A DNA stretch of 64,000 bases, taken from the NCBI GenBank assembly GCA_949825025.1, contig OX463782.1:28250759-28314758 (forward strand), given 5' to 3'. The DNA comes from Siphlonurus alternatus. Taxonomy: Eukaryota; Arthropoda; Insecta; Ephemeroptera; Siphlonuridae. This document shows, piece by piece, positions 1 to 16,812 of this stretch. Under the pieces are notes generated by a model. That model ran no database searches and was not told the origin of the DNA. It worked only from the letters and a program-made list of their open reading frames with translations. The stretch's first letter is position 1. Each line of letters begins with the position of its first letter. The position numbers and the translations under genes are program-made.

Positions 1-3000
1 CCTGCACCCTGCATGATCACAAGTGACTTTGTACTTTAACTTCCTGACTCTTGGTCGTGAATTGATGGAGGATGCCATCAATCACCTCCAACTATTTATA
101 AGACATGTGTTTTATTATTATTTATTTATTCTCTTGTGGCTGTACATAATACAACATAGAGACAAAATACATTTTTCTTAAAAATTAATAGTAAACTATA
201 ATTATTATAAAAATTAGAATGAATAAAAAAGAATTTAGTTTAAGAGACTTTGTCATATTTTTATTTAACATTTGATCGATTTTGTTGACTTCACCAAATG
301 TTTTATGCAAAAAGATAAGTAATTTTAACATTTAAATTTGAATGTTATTTTACCTGTAAGAAAAGAAATGATAAATGATTTATCTTTTCTCTGCTGTAAG
401 TATATAATGATAATATGTATGGTGTGATGAAATGATTGAAACTACCCTTACATAATAATTATGCTTATATATGATATTATATTATCAGATGGAAATATTT
501 AAAATATATATAAATATATATATTATACATAAAAAATATAGTATATATTTAAAGATAAAGAAAAAAATAAATATCAAATCGCAAAGCGTGAAATGAGAGT
601 ATGGCTAAGAAATAAGAGTAGGAGGAAATAAAGTCAGATATATATGATATGCAAACAACGTAGGGAATTGAGATGGCATACTAAAAAGTCAGTTCCAAGA
701 TCAATAAAAAGAGCTTGCTAGCTAACATTGAACTCGTTCTCTTGCTTGCTGTGTGTGGTTGAGAGGTGGAATTATACTTGCTAACGTTGGGCCCGAGGGT
801 TGCAGGACAAGTACCCCTTAGGGACGTGTCACACCTGAAACAAGGACGAGAGGGATTAGTGACAGTCAAAATATAATCTGAACAGAAAACAAGATAAAAA
901 ATGACGTCAAATGTTACATAACTGTTTCTAATATTTGTCTCTCTTCTTTTGGTTTTATAGAATTTATTATGCATTTCAAGGTTATTTATTTTTGTTTTTT
1001 ACAATATCAAATGTTTTCACTTTCTAAAGGTCTATCACTCATTGCAGTTTGCACTTATTCAAGATCATTATTATATTAAACATTTTTTTTTCTTTTGTAA
1101 CTAGTTACATGATCAGGTACTACATTATTATAATTACCTTTTATTTAATATAAATTACTTTCTACTTAAAATTTCGACAAACTGTTTAATTTCTTTTTAT
1201 TATATTTTATTTTTCCTTCTTTAAAGGGAAAATAAATCAAAACAGACGTAGACAAAATTAATCGTCTATGTTCAAACACAGATTTTTTTCCCACTTAGCT
1301 TTATTTTTTTAATTATCATTAATTCAGTACAGGTTAAGGGTTGCGAAATCTAAAAAAAAAGAGACCATCACTGAAATTTAGAAAATGTCACCGTAAAAGA
1401 ACACAGTGAAAAATGAGATATTTAACTCAAGGGTTGAGAAAAAAATAAGAACACTGCAATTAGATGCTGTTTTCTTTACTGCAACAAAAAAAAAGTTAAA
1501 AGGAAATCCTTTAACCGACTTTATGTGTAAAGGGTCGTGAGAAAAAGAGCGAGCTTAAAAAAAAAATTCACTAGTGTGTGAAAATTCTTTAAATAAAACA
1601 CATGGAAAATTACTGTGGCAGATATTTAATTTTAAATCCTCATGTTAATAATATAGTACTTAATTCTTTATTAATCTCATTAATTAATATAAAATTGTAT
1701 ATTAATTTTTTAAAGCTACTAATTAAATATTATAATAATAACATAAATATATTTTTATTACGTATTATAAAATTAATATGCATATTAAAAATAGACCCCA
1801 AACGTTTACTCTTCAATTTTAAATATTCATTACAAAAAGCTTACAAACAAACGTATTAAAAAAAGATAGCCGGATGAGGGATAGAATTAATGAACCGTTT
1901 TAACCATAGTCGTGGGATGAGAGGGGGGGGGGAGGAGGACCACTGAGGGAGGGATTATGCACACATGCACAGTCACACATTGCGACGTGAAGCCCACCGC
2001 GGAGCCAAGCAATTTAAACCGCGGGACTCAGAGGCTTATGTATAAAGAGAAGGGGGGACGGCGAGATGTAAAACAATCCATTAAATGACGCCACTGTTTA
2101 CATAGTGTGGAAGTGGATCGTTTTATATTATCGTTCTTGCAACACAATATAAAGACGTGGGATGTTAGTGGCCATGCTGATGATCACTTTTAATGAATTT
2201 TATTATAGGTTTCATTTATCACGCACGATTTATATGTACTCGATCACTTATCGACATGTTATGATTCACGAAAGTTCAAGTTTTTTTTATGGAAATTATT
2301 ACTTCTAATATCAAGTACAATATTCATTGTTTACAATATCCACATTAGAAAAGAGCAAAAATGTAAAAGATTATATATCTGCTCAGTCGTAAAAAAAAAA
2401 AAAATCCTTTTTAATAGACCTGCGTACCTTAAAAATAAGATAAAATATTATAACAACTTTCGTTTTGTTTTTTTTTTCTTTTAACTTAATTTTTCACTAC
2501 ACGAATTATACAATTATTAATATATTATTAAATTATATTTTTTTATCATGCTTTTTTTTAAATAAAAAAATATTAAATTACAAATGAAAACATCAGCATT
2601 TTTCATAATAAAATTATGTAAAAAGTCAATAATATTTTCAAATATTAAATATATATTCAAAATTATTAAATTGCCATGTCTGCTATAATTAATTATTATC
2701 CTTGTATTGAGTTAAATTATACTATATTTTTAAATACCATTCATTAAGCTTAAAAAAAGTTTAAAATATATAAAAATTGTGCTGTAGAAGCAATTTTATG
2801 CTGAGGATTATCAGATTTTCAAGCTAATTAGGACTTTCCCTTGGTTCCTGCTAATTAGCAACTCTTTGCAGAGAACGATGGGGGCACGTTCATGGTGATG
2901 AAAAACTTATAAGTACGCTGATGCATCAAGACAGAGGTCGCTTTGGACCACAATGACGGGGCTTTGATGATCAATATTTCAGCTTGACAGAATAATATTA

Positions 3001-3642
3001 ATTAATAAAACCATCAACGTTAATAATTATCATTCATTTTTTTTAATGATAATGATTTTCTTTTAACATCTCCAATTTTTAATCATCAGTATTCTTTAGT
3101 ATATTCAGTAGCAGTACTGTTGGGTATTTTAACAATAGCTAATTTAAATGGTTGAATTATTCTTGTATTTAAAATGCTTATAGTTTTGTTCGATTAATAA
3201 AAAAAAGCAATTCCATTCATGATTTTTTTCTCTTTTTATAATTATAATACATCATAATTCATAATGTATTTTTTTTCAACATTAGAGAGATTGATGTAGA
3301 TTTTAGATTTTAAAAAAAATAGTAAAAAGGTATAAAAATTGAAACTGAGATGAACAAGAAATTTAAGTATATAGATAATATTAGTTTCTGTTGAACACAA
3401 GAAGAGAATATTATAATTATTTAATGAAAACATGTCACAAGAGGTGATAGATTATCAACGAGGGAGTTAAGTATTGCCACCTAGAGGGAAAATGCTGCAT
3501 TGTTAATGCCAACGACTCCATGAGGGCCATATCTGAGTCAGTGCCAAGGTGGAAGAAACTTCGTTAGAGTCGTCTACCTGAGACTCATGTTATCACGCAA
3601 TTAACTGGCCACGGCTAATCCCCTACCTGCACTCGTCCTAAG

Positions 3643-3643
<1 letters not shown>
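1..3643. other. A+T-rich non-coding block
   Basis: No gene is supported. G+C-richer islands stand at 770-860 (with one TGACGTCA at 902) and at 1905-2070 (a G10 run, CCACCGCGG, AACCGCGGGAC, GGGGGGACGGCGAG). The 85-codon plus frame at 1602-1859 is almost wholly A+T-rich codons (Ile, Leu, Asn, Tyr) and looks like chance. A short patch at 3525-3590 resembles the dispersed retroposon-like repeat but is too diverged to assign. Confidence 0.7.

Positions 3644-3725
<82 letters not shown>
3644..3725. repeat. (CT)n microsatellite, ~41 units
   Basis: An 82-bp uninterrupted CT array. It follows a G+C-richer stretch (3465-3640) that contains AACTGGCCACGGCTAATCCC and ACTCGTCC. Confidence 0.98.
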
Positions 3726-3729
<4 letters not shown>

Positions 3730-4645
3730 CATGTGATATATTTTAAGGGATGACGCTTTATACTACTCTTGCTACCTTTTCTAAAAAGAAAAGTGGATTA
3801 TATACCACACACGATGTGACGTTTTGTATTTTATCATAAAAGGATTATGTTTTAAATTACATTTTAAAATTATACTTTCTAAATTAAAAAAAAAGTCTTT
3901 ACATAATATAATATAATGTAATTATGATTTTAGTTGTGGTGTTTATGTATATGCCACAGTGTATAGCATGCTATTTTATTATAAAATAACTATTCACAGC
4001 CTACAAAATTGACATTAATATTACAAACTCGCGTCATCCATCAAATTCAATGGACACACATATCAGAGATGATCTTTCCTCTGCACATAGATTATATTAG
4101 TATACCTGCTTTTTATATGGACCGATTGATAACTATCATTCAAATCTAGTTTATATGAATCCAAATAAAAAATAACTAACTTGCTTATTATATTTTGACA
4201 CTGAAATAGCAACAATATTATTATTTTTTTAGTGCAAAAGAAGTAAATAAAGCTTTAATTATGCGTTATACAATTGACTTACATTTCATAATTAATGTAA
4301 TAGTTACAAACATTGTAATGAATAATACATTATTATATAAATTACATAATATACATACTATAAATATATTCTATATAAAGCATGTTTACTTAAAATCAGC
4401 TAAATTAATATTAATTAAAACGTTACACCACAAATCACTCACATAATTTGAAATAGAAAATTCAATCAATTAATGTATTTAACGTCAAAACTCATTAACA
4501 AGAACATTTATATACAGTTTCTAAGTGTCAGATATTTTATAACTGCAGTAGAAGATAATGGAGTTTGTCGCGATGGTGATGTGTGTTCGCGAGTGATTCA
4601 TGTTTTTTTTCTTTTTTTTCGAGAGTGAAGAGTCGCGCCTTGACA

Positions 4646-4659
4646 TTTGCCGTGGCAAC
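4646..4659 (+). promoter_or_regulatory. RFX-type X-box candidate
   Basis: TTTGCCGTGGCAAC matches the palindromic RFX consensus GTTGCCATGGCAAC at 12 of 14 bases. It lies inside a G+C-richer island (4556-4860) containing GTCGCG, AGTCGCGCC and several CGTCA half-CREs. Possible use is as an enhancer or promoter element; no gene is seen beside it. Confidence 0.3.
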
Positions 4660-7485
4660 TACCATTTGTCATCGCACACTTCACCCTAATCCTCCTCGCT
4701 GGTGATGGACCCCGTCAATGAAGGGGCTCTCAGCCAAGGTCAGGAAATAAAAGCCGTTGAGTGTTTTCTCCGTCATAAAAGATACGTCAAATCAGATAGG
4801 ATGTGTCAAACGCAACATGCTGGGACATGTCATATGTCGTATTCATCGTCGTAGGTACGTACTTTTTTTCAATTTAAACTTTGTATAGATAGGTGTTCCG
4901 TTATAAAGGTTTCAATTTTTTCTAACTTTCCCCTTTTAAGATTTTTGTTTTAAATCCCAATTTAAATCGAAGTAAACATAAACTAAATTAACATTGACAC
5001 TGCTTAAGTTGTATATAATGGTTAGTGGTGTATTTTTGTTTTTTTACTGCAATGTTTCTCAGGAATGCAATGCACTTTTTGTGTCAGGTTCTTCTTGGAC
5101 TGTTCGATACTTCCTGCCTCTGATTTGTTGTTTATTATGTGTATGAGGAAAATATAATAAATAAAAACATGTTTTCTTTTATAAACTTAAAAATCTATAT
5201 TTTTATTAAAGAGAATTATAGAGTTTTTGGTTGTTGTTTCCATATGAAAGGTAAACTGAGAAGTATTTTACCTTTATTGGCAAGTGCATGCTTTTAAGAC
5301 ACTTTGAGAGAATATGCAAATTTTTATTATTTATTCATATGAATATGAATTTATAATTCTTAAAATATTTAAAACAAAAACATATATATGTGAAATATTA
5401 TAATGAAAATTAATGCTTTGATGAAATAAAATTATAAAAATATGCTACTGTCCTATATAAAAAAAAATGCTTGTATAGAATGTATAGCTTATAATTTAAC
5501 ACTTTATTATTATGTAGCTTGTTGTTTTAACTGCATATTTTTAAACGAGTAAACAACATACATGTCATGTAATAAATATTAAAATTTACGCAATTATAAA
5601 TCATTTAACTTTACATTAAAATTATCTTAAAAAAACACATTAATAGCTGCATATCAGTTGGAATATATAAGTAATAAAAATTAGCTTGCATGTTTATTAT
5701 CACAACATAAAAAAAATAAAACAGCAATACCAGCAAATAAAAAAAAATTGTTTTCAAAATAATCTCTACTTTTTCACTTGAATATTTTAATTACTTGAAA
5801 ATTTAACTAGCTTTATATAATTAATTATTTTCAGGTAAAAACAATGAGTTATTAATATATTATATTGTAACACAAGTCACGTATGTTAAAATCCCGACAG
5901 AGCGTAAACCCTGTCTCTTATAGAAGCCGCAACACTTGGCTGCACGAAAAGTTGCATACTTTCACGGCGCCTTCTGTTTGTAAAGGAACCTTGCGAGCGT
6001 GAGAATTGCTGGAGCTTGCTTTTGAAATGAGCTCGTCGGTAGTACAAAACAACATGTAAAAGATAATTAAAGCAATTCAACTTGAGAGGATTTAATATGA
6101 TTGTCACGATTTCTTAAAGTTACAATTAAGATGATGCTACAGTCTTTCAAGTCTTAGTTTATGTCAGAAAATATTTCATTTCTACAACGGAGTAACGCAC
6201 AGTCGTCGCCTCGAAAAATTTCCCTTTGCAACCTTGTTAATCACCATGCTCCGTAAGAATTACACAGGGAATGCTAATAAGCAAGGCTTTAAGTGGGAAA
6301 TTTTCCAAGACAACGAGTGTACATTTGAAACAGTTGAGGAATATCACCGATTTAGGTTGTGATTTGTTACATTGAAAGCAATAAAAAATATCGCATAAAC
6401 TAAAAATAAAATTTGAAAATCTGTAGGTAGCAATCTTGATTAAAATTAATAAATAAATTATTTGTACTCTACTTAAACGTAAGTCCACGAGATGCAAAAC
6501 GGACATCTAATATTTGCAATAAAGATCATTTTCAATGTATAGATATAATAAAATAGCCTTTATCAGAAAGTCTTGTTTTTGCATCAATAACGAAAGGTAT
6601 TTTCGTATTATTATTCATATTTCTAATTAAGTTAACTATAAAAAATGGATAAGAAAGTTGCTGAAAGTTGCTGTTTCTCCATTCAGCAGCTATAAATTAT
6701 CACGAGTGTTTCTTTTCACTTTCAAATAAATAAATGTAATCAATCTTTTTGTCACTTAAAAGCAATCAGAAATAAAATATAAATGTAAGTCTAAAGAATA
6801 TTATCTTTTGTTTTAAACATTGTTTTTTTTTATTTATATAAACCTTTAATTAAATATATGATAAAAACATCTCTTGGATAAAATTTAGAACAGATTTTTC
6901 TCTACTATAGCTCGTCCACTTCTCTTTTGCTCTAGTAAACGTAATAGAATTAGGAGAGCCTGGAGATAACGAAGTTACAAATTAGGCGAGGTGACTGCTG
7001 CCCCTACTCTGCCGCTGGTTGGTCTGCTCGCGCCTCAGAATAGACAAAACACTAGCGGAAGAGGGTGAACCGCATGTGAACCCTGTCAATTATCACGTGA
7101 ACTTCGCACCTTAGTGTTTCAACATGCTTCTGGCGTTACAGAGTCAAGCGTACCTCACAATAATGTAATTATAATGTGGTACACTAATTTGTTTCATAAT
7201 TTAATATGTTTGTATTATGAACATATAAAACAATATTTTTTATGATATAATTTTTACACAAAAATGTTAAAAAAAATGTGGTTATTACTAAAGTCTCTTT
7301 GCCCCATCTATAAAGAGGTAATTTAAGTACCCCATGCGACCTTGCGTAGCCAATCAGAACGTTGCATGGAAAGGGGCCTCGAGGTATATTGAAGTCCGAA
7401 CTTACGTCACCTGACCTGTAGATGAGGTATCACGTTATCCATGTCCACTTGCCGTGTTCTAATAAATCTTAAGGTAAGACACGGA

Positions 7486-7527
7486 TTTAAGGGGGGATGT
7501 GGTAACTTTTGCACCCCCTCCCTTAAA
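7486..7527. other. G-run/C-run stem-loop in a CCAAT-containing patch
   Basis: TTTAAGGG(GGG) pairs with (CCC)CTCCCTTAAA across an 18-26 base loop. It lies in a G+C-richer stretch (7290-7720) with CCAATCAG at 7350, a possible splice donor AAGGTAAGA near 7471, and CACGTG at 7653. These may mark a regulatory region or a decayed exon; no protein frame supports the latter. Confidence 0.35.
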
Positions 7528-9593
7528 ATTTTAGATTAACTTCAAGCTTCCTTAAAAAAAATTAGCAGTACCTTTAAATCAGTTCAGTTTCTCCCGAATA
7601 TTTTTTACTCGTTGCTGACGAGAGACGTAGGGGAGCAACGTAAGACGTGGATCACGTGGGTAGCGTGGGTCTGGCCAGAACCTTCTCATTATGCATCTTT
7701 TTTACTGATTCGGATCACCTCCACCGACATCCTCTAATTATTGAATAATTATTAGCGATTATGTAAATTATAAATTATGTTTAAGAAAAACACAATTTAA
7801 ATACATTTTTTATGGAAATGTTTCTTATTGATGATAAATTATACAATATAACTAAAGTAAATGCATTTGAACAATTGAACACTGTTTTTCAAGTAAATTA
7901 TATGCCAAGTACATTTGCTGTAACGGTTGTCATTATTTAATATTTTTATTTCAATGAAATTATGGTTAGAAAATTCCAACTATTTTTCATTAGATATTCA
8001 ATTTTAAATTATAATTTATAATATATTGATGCCTCAATAATTTATAAAATTATAAAAGATATATTTACTATATGAAAATATATATTTTTACTCGTTAATT
8101 ATGCACACGATCGAGTTGAATAAAAACTTAATAAACCCAAATAAAATCAATAGTGAAGTTTTATTTTATATCATTAGTCTCTTTGATTTTTTTTTATAAA
8201 CATAAATATTTTACATAAAAAAATGTAATATTAAAACATTACTGCTTTGATAATTTTACAGCGTTTATGTATATCAAATACATCATTAATTTTACAAATA
8301 GTTTTTTAGACTTAGTTATACATTCATTATAAATATACCTCATTCTTTATTTATAGATACTATCAATAATTTATTGCTCTAATTGGGTAGAACTATACAA
8401 TATGCAGAGTTGCTAAATGTAATATATATCACAACATTTGGTTTCCGTGTTCCTTACAAAATATCTTGATCAAACGTTCTATAATATAATACGTACGTAC
8501 AATAATCTCAGGCGATCATATTATAGTGTGTATCGTCTAACCAAGGGGAGATTTAGTAAACATATATCCTTTCTTGGTCGACGTCATACATACCCTTAAC
8601 TATATAAATATACCTCCCCTAAATGAAACATGATCCGATAAATTTACCTTGCTAATGGAGTCTGTAATCCAAAACAATTAACTATGTTTAAATTAAGTCT
8701 TATGAAGTTAATAAGATCACTTTACGTTATAGATGCTAAACATTTTACCCTAATACTAGGACCTTCCTTCTAACCCTTATTTTATGTGATACGGGTCATG
8801 GTGATTAAATCTAATTGTTACTTGTATTAGGATTAATTGTGTAATAAATTGTTTATAATTAGTATTAATAATTACTTATTATACAATTTAGAGGATGAAA
8901 TGTAATATGATATATTATTAAATTTAAGCATTTCATTTGATTATTAATATTTTGTATAGCTATGGTTACCAAATGCATGCTATATTTCACTACATTGTGA
9001 GATTTTTCATGCTAGATAGTGTTGTCAGTAAAATCTTGTTCTTAAAGTAAAGTTAACTGCTTAATTAAGTACCCTGTAAATTATGCAACGCAAAGCAGAA
9101 ATTTTTCTTCCAGTTACTTCCAAAGCATTATAAAATTTTTAAGTCATAAAATAGAGAATTTTTATTTTATGAATATATTATTATAAAAGTGAACAGTAAG
9201 AAGAGAACTGTCACTCCAGTCTTATCATTCAATATTTTTTATTATACATTAATTAACATATATTAACAATTTTTGAAATTTTAAAGATGAGTGCTATGAA
9301 ATCATAGTTTAGCATGGGTTGCTTTCAATTTTCAGCTAGATATCTTTAAAAAGCAAATTTGCAGAAAAAAAAAGAGTTTTTTAATGCATTTTGAAAGAAA
9401 ATCATATCAAACTCAAAAAATCATATCGCTTTTCTGTAGAAACCCATGAAAATTGAAAACTATAAGATGTTAATTATGTGAGGATCAAAAGCTTGATTAT
9501 GTAAAAATGATACTCTGTTACATACCTTGAATTTTAATTCATAATTTTAACGTGTCCAAGAAATATATTTGGTAAAATTTTAAACTTGATTCT

Positions 9594-9671
9594 TAAAGGT
9601 ATTTGTTGGTTGGTTGGTATTTTGGGGCAATTGTCACATGTTGGTCACGTATGCCCTCTAAAGGTATTTGT
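9594..9671. mobile_element. Short insertion flanked by 13-bp direct repeats
   Basis: TAAAGGTATTTGT occurs exactly at 9594-9606 and 9659-9671. Between them lie 52 bp reading TGGTTGGTTGG, then ATTTTGGGGCAATTGTCAC and GGTCACGTATGCCCTC. That composition is unlike the A+T-rich flanks. Either this is a very small inserted element with a target duplication, or a 65-bp tandem duplication that later diverged. Confidence 0.45.
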
Positions 9672-10953
9672 AATGATTACTCTTATACGTTAGTCTTGTA
9701 AAATTAAGCAGATTCAAATGGAAATTTCACTAGAGTATAAAAATATATTTTCTTTTTTTTTTCATTTCCTTATTCCTTTTATCGTCATAGGCTCCAACAA
9801 TAATAAATAAAAAAAAATCGAAAGTATATGATTTTATGAAATATTAAAATATGTTATACGTTATATTATATACGATATACGAAGACTATATAAGAATGTT
9901 GCTTTATACGTTTAGCATTACGTGTCACTGCATACAAGAAAGGTGATTTGCAGCGTCATTTTCAAAGAACATTTTCTTCACAGTAAATGTAAAATGGAAG
10001 AATTTTTACATTAACGATGTGTATATAAATTTTTCTGAGAATATCTTTGCAAGTGGGTGGATGTCATATTATAATAATGAGAGAGAATAAAAAAAGCGAC
10101 TTTATTATCATCATCTTTCCTGTACTTCGTGAGAAGTAGCTGCTACTTTTTATACACTCCTTGATCTTTAAAAAATGAAAAGCGAGAGAAGAAAAGAAAA
10201 TCGACAAACCTAAGCTATATAGTATCTTGAAATTTTTTCCTCTCTATTATTTTCACGCTTGTGTTATATTTATATACTATATATATTTTTTGGACCTTCA
10301 ATATTTCAAAAAATTTAGAACTCATTTTGAAAGATTTTTTTTTTATTGAAAATGAAAAATGTGAAAGAAAAGAATAATAATGAAAAAAAAGTTTTCCCAT
10401 ATATATTTCATAAGAGGACTAATTTTAAAAGTGCAGTTATAGTGGTGAAAAATGTATCAAAGAACTTTTCATTGGTCACGTGGTCCATATAGTATGGGAC
10501 AAACTAGCTGCCATGAAAAGAAGCACGAACACAAGATAGCAACACTTTTAATTAGCCTAAAATGAAAAGAGAGAACAAATGAATTTCGTTTGTCACGCTC
10601 ACGAGCTTGGGACGTGTTTTTTTTCACCCTCACTCTTTTCTAGTCTCTTTTGTAACTGTTTGGAGCGGTCAACTTTTTCAAAAGCATTCCAATAAACTTT
10701 TTTTTTTCTTTTGTGTATTGTTATGTGATAAAATTGATTGAGTTAGCGTTTATTAGAGGCATATTTTTATCGGCTTATAATGTAATTGAATTTATTCATT
10801 AAAGGATATTACTTTTTTTATATGTAATATATATACAGTCATGTTCATTACTAAGTCAAAATTTAGCGGATATTGCAAGTAAAAATATAAGCTTGAATAA
10901 TTAAATTGACGTTAAATTTACAAGATTTTATACTTAGTTTAATATTCTGCTGA

Positions 10954-13645
<2,692 letters not shown>

Positions 13646-13710
13646 AGCAGCATTTGCTTAGTTGTGACTGAGGGAACCATGTAAGTGTGAATCTCTATCA
13701 AGATGGTCAG
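13646..13710 (-). repeat. Fragment of the dispersed retroposon-like repeat
   Basis: Read on the minus strand it gives GACCATCTTGATAGAG, a diverged middle, then GGTTCCCTCAGTCAC and AGCAAATGCTG. These align in order with the fullest copy at 28805. It ends about 20 bp before foldback copy A. Confidence 0.5.
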
Positions 13711-13732
13711 TAATTGATGAACAATGTCATCA

Positions 13733-13996
13733 ATGAAGTATTGACCTCATTTTTTTTTAATTGCATAAATAGATAGAGGGTGCAAAGTTATGCTACCTTG
13801 ATTTTTTTTTCATTTTTTTTACAGACCGGGAACTATTTTTAAAAAAATTATTGAAATTTCTTTTTGTGACGTCACGAGGCACCGCTACTTAGAAAAGGAT
13901 AGGACTTGCCGCCTTGTGACGTCACACAAAGGACATTGAATAATTTTAATAATGATCTATTTCTGCAATAAAAAAATTGAGGTCGATATACTCCAT
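13733..13996. mobile_element. Foldback MITE, copy A (decayed)
   Basis: This is the same element as at 33696-34015. Its left arm runs TGAAGTATTGACCTCA, a T-run, a TGCAAAGTTATGCTACC block, ACAGACCGGGAACT, then GTGACGTCACGAGG. The right arm returns in reverse with GTGACGTCAC, AAAGGACATTGAA, then TTTCTGCAATAAAAAAATTG and AGGTCGATA. The right arm is shorter than in copy B because the block answering TGCAAAG...GGGAACT is missing. Each arm has one TGACGTCA near the apex (13867 and 13917). There is no coding capacity. The exact target duplication could not be decided. Confidence 0.75.
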
Positions 13997-14723
13997 TACC
14001 TCGCTGAATTTTTAATGCATTATATTTTGAGACATACCAGAAATTTTATTTGTACGAATTCATTTAAATAAATAACGTCAAACAAGATAAAACTTTTAAA
14101 CATTTTGTTTTCAGCTTAACAACAACTTATATTTGCCATGAGAATTGTTTTGTTCTTCTACAGCCAAGTAAATAATATGTGAAACCTTTTGTTGCATAAA
14201 TAAATATAACGGTAAATATATGTGTCTTAAGTTGGCAGTAAAAGATAAGCAAGTACATATATAGTAAGTTGAGAATAGCTCATTCAAGTCATAGCTAAAT
14301 CCTCTATGAGATATTCTCTTACATAAGTTGTGAGATTGTTAACATAGTATAGAATACTCTTTCTTTCAAACCGGTGCTAACTAAAACCGGTGAAACAAAA
14401 AACATTTTTTTTTTTATACTAAACTATAACGTTGGCATCAAGACTATTATTAAATTTTATTATTATTTTTTGTTAAAGTTTTCCTTTCTATAAGTTTTAT
14501 TATTAAAAAAAAAAAATACTAAAGTAGACAGAGAATTAGTGGTTTTGCATACAAAACTTTTACCTTCTCAACTTTACAAGTAAAAAAAAAAAAAACATAT
14601 TATATGTATGTGTATAATATAAAATAAAAGAAAGAGAATGTTTGAACAAAAGTGTGGTCATATTTTGTATCCTTTTTTTTTATTTTACGTTTGGCCTCTA
14701 CTAATCACCTGCTACTATATATT

Positions 14724-14767
<44 letters not shown>

Positions 14768-14770
14768 TCT
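14724..14770. repeat. Interrupted CT/CTTT microsatellite
   Basis: CTCTCTCT blocks are separated by TTT at regular ten-base spacing (three times), then pure CT. The regular spacing suggests that a CTCTCTCTTT unit duplicated. Confidence 0.9.
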
Positions 14771-14779
14771 GCTCTCATT

Positions 14780-14805
14780 CCATTGGCATTGTTGCTGACG
14801 TCACA
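14780..14805 (-). promoter_or_regulatory. CCAAT-CRE module 1
   Basis: On the minus strand TGTGACGTCAGCAA is followed by CAATGCCAATGG: a full cAMP-response element ten bases from a CCAAT box. It sits at the edge of a CT-rich tract and a G+C-rich patch (14780-14990). A second module of the same design stands at 17070. The pair resembles CREB plus NF-Y promoter modules, but no transcript start is supported. Confidence 0.4.
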
Positions 14806-15670
14806 TCTTGGCCACGATCCAGGCAAAAGTAGAGGGTGAGAGGAGAGGGGCGGGGGGAGGGGACAACGGAAAGTGTTTGCCCTTCGTTCGCATCGCCATT
14901 CCGCCGGTTATTATCGGAATCCAACCAGCCTGTAGGATAGGCATACCCGCATTACAGCAATGTCTAAACAGTTGCCTATACTTTCAGGCGTTTCACAGAA
15001 AGTTTTTAAAGATATCTATACTAAAACATAGTAAACTATTGCTATTATAAGTAACTAATATAATACTATTAATGTATTAGGATGACCAATGAAGTTTATT
15101 AAAACATTAATTAATAATAATTGCAAGAGAAAACCTTTTTGTTAAGTTAGTAATTTGTTATTAAAAACCATTTATTATTGATTGTAATAAATTCTAGATG
15201 TAAAGTGAAAATAATGATGGCAATTACCTATTGAAGACGTTCTTTGATAATGTTGCATAAGAAAATGTTCCTGCTGGCCTGGTTTCACATAGGGTCAAAG
15301 AACCAACCTCCTTCTTGCTAACGGACGTCTTTTCTGACATAAAAATATTTTTTTTTATTATTCTTTGTTGCTACTTCTTTGCTAAAATTTAAGATAAAAA
15401 ATACAAAGATCATACAATACCTTTGATATATTTTTTTTATATATAATATTGATAAAATGGACCTTACAATTACATTGAAGTCTTGTAAGTTTATTTTTGT
15501 AAGATAAATCTGAGCTCATGATAAATCTAAAATATATATGTACATTACATATGTATATAATGTATATTTACTTAGGATAACGTAAAATGAAATGCAAAGT
15601 GGCTATAATACTGAAGTATACTATATAGATTGTTTTTAAGTATACATAATACAATTTGTAGAAATAAAGT

Positions 15671-15854
15671 AAAAAGACTGGGACACTTGAAAGTCAGATT
15701 AGCCACTAATAGCTCAATTACTGAGTATGCAGATGAACTCGGATGAGTGAGTCACCTGAACTTCGACTGCAATGGTGTTGTTAGATGAGAGAAGCGTTTT
15801 TAGAGTGATAGTCACTTCCACACATAGGCATGGGGCAAGTGTCACAATCTTTTA
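15671..15854. mobile_element. Inverted-repeat element with AAAGACTGGGACACTTG ends
   Basis: The left end AAAGACTGGGACACTTG (15673-15689) is answered at 15836-15852 by CAAGTGTCACAATCTTT, its reverse complement with two differences. The 17-base left end also occurs exactly at 33582-33598, followed there too by a GAGTG..GACTCAC-like and a TGACAACACTG-like stretch. It is therefore a dispersed family. The interior is non-coding. Confidence 0.5.
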
Positions 15855-16768
15855 GTACTGTACCTAGCTATTTTTTTATGAATTTTATCTAATCTAAATA
15901 TTAATATCATGTTAAATACGTTAAAACCTTGTTCTATGAAATACAAGGATTATTTATTAACATGAAATATAATTAAAACTATTTTCAATTCAATTCTCTA
16001 ACATATTGTCTAAATAAATTAAATTGAATATAATAAATTTGAATTTAAACTTTACTATATATAAAATATATTTAACATGCAAAAGTTATTATTAATTAAA
16101 ATCTAGTCTGTCACGTGAAAATCCGATGTGCTGGGCAGTGAGTTGAATTAGTAACAGATGTCTAACTGAAGGGAATTGCTTGATAACACGTTTGCTAATG
16201 CAATTTGAGTCTCGCTACTATACCGTCTCGCACACTGCCTTTAGGGATAACGCTCAGGGGACCATCTTACAGCAAGGAAAGAACATGGAGTGTGCTCACA
16301 GTTACAAGTCGTTAGTTAACCCAAGAAAGGATTGAGTTACAACACAATCTAGTCTAGTGTACAATTATATCAACTGTATTGTTTCTCAAAATTAATTTGT
16401 AACTTCTCATATAAAAAATAAAACAAAATTAATGTTATATATAATAGAACAAGTTGTACCTAATTAATTAAGATTTTATTATATAGTATGACTATGCCTA
16501 ATATATATTTTAACAATTGTATAATATTGAGTATTGTGTTGGATTAGCAGTTAATTTATTTATTCAGCACTTGTTATGCAGTTACTTCAAATTAAAGGAA
16601 AATTGATTTTAATACTCAACCAATTATTGTCAATTTCTACAGGAAAAAAATGTTTTTTACCGCTACACAAATTAATTAACTTATATAGAAGCAAAATATA
16701 TATCATATATATATAGTTTTATAGTCTTTCATATACTTGATTTGCTTATTTTTCATATTTTTTCTTAC

Positions 16769-16774
<6 letters not shown>

Positions 16775-16804
<30 letters not shown>
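16775..16804. repeat. (AT)15 microsatellite
   Basis: Thirty bases of alternating AT, preceded and followed by TATA-type sequence. Confidence 0.95.

Positions 16805-16812
<8 letters not shown>

Noticed and set aside
1602..1859. 85-codon plus-strand frame, very rich in Ile, Asn, Leu and Tyr; considered as a mitochondrial insert
   Set aside because: Composition is what random A+T-rich DNA encodes. No mitochondrial protein or rRNA motif was recognised.
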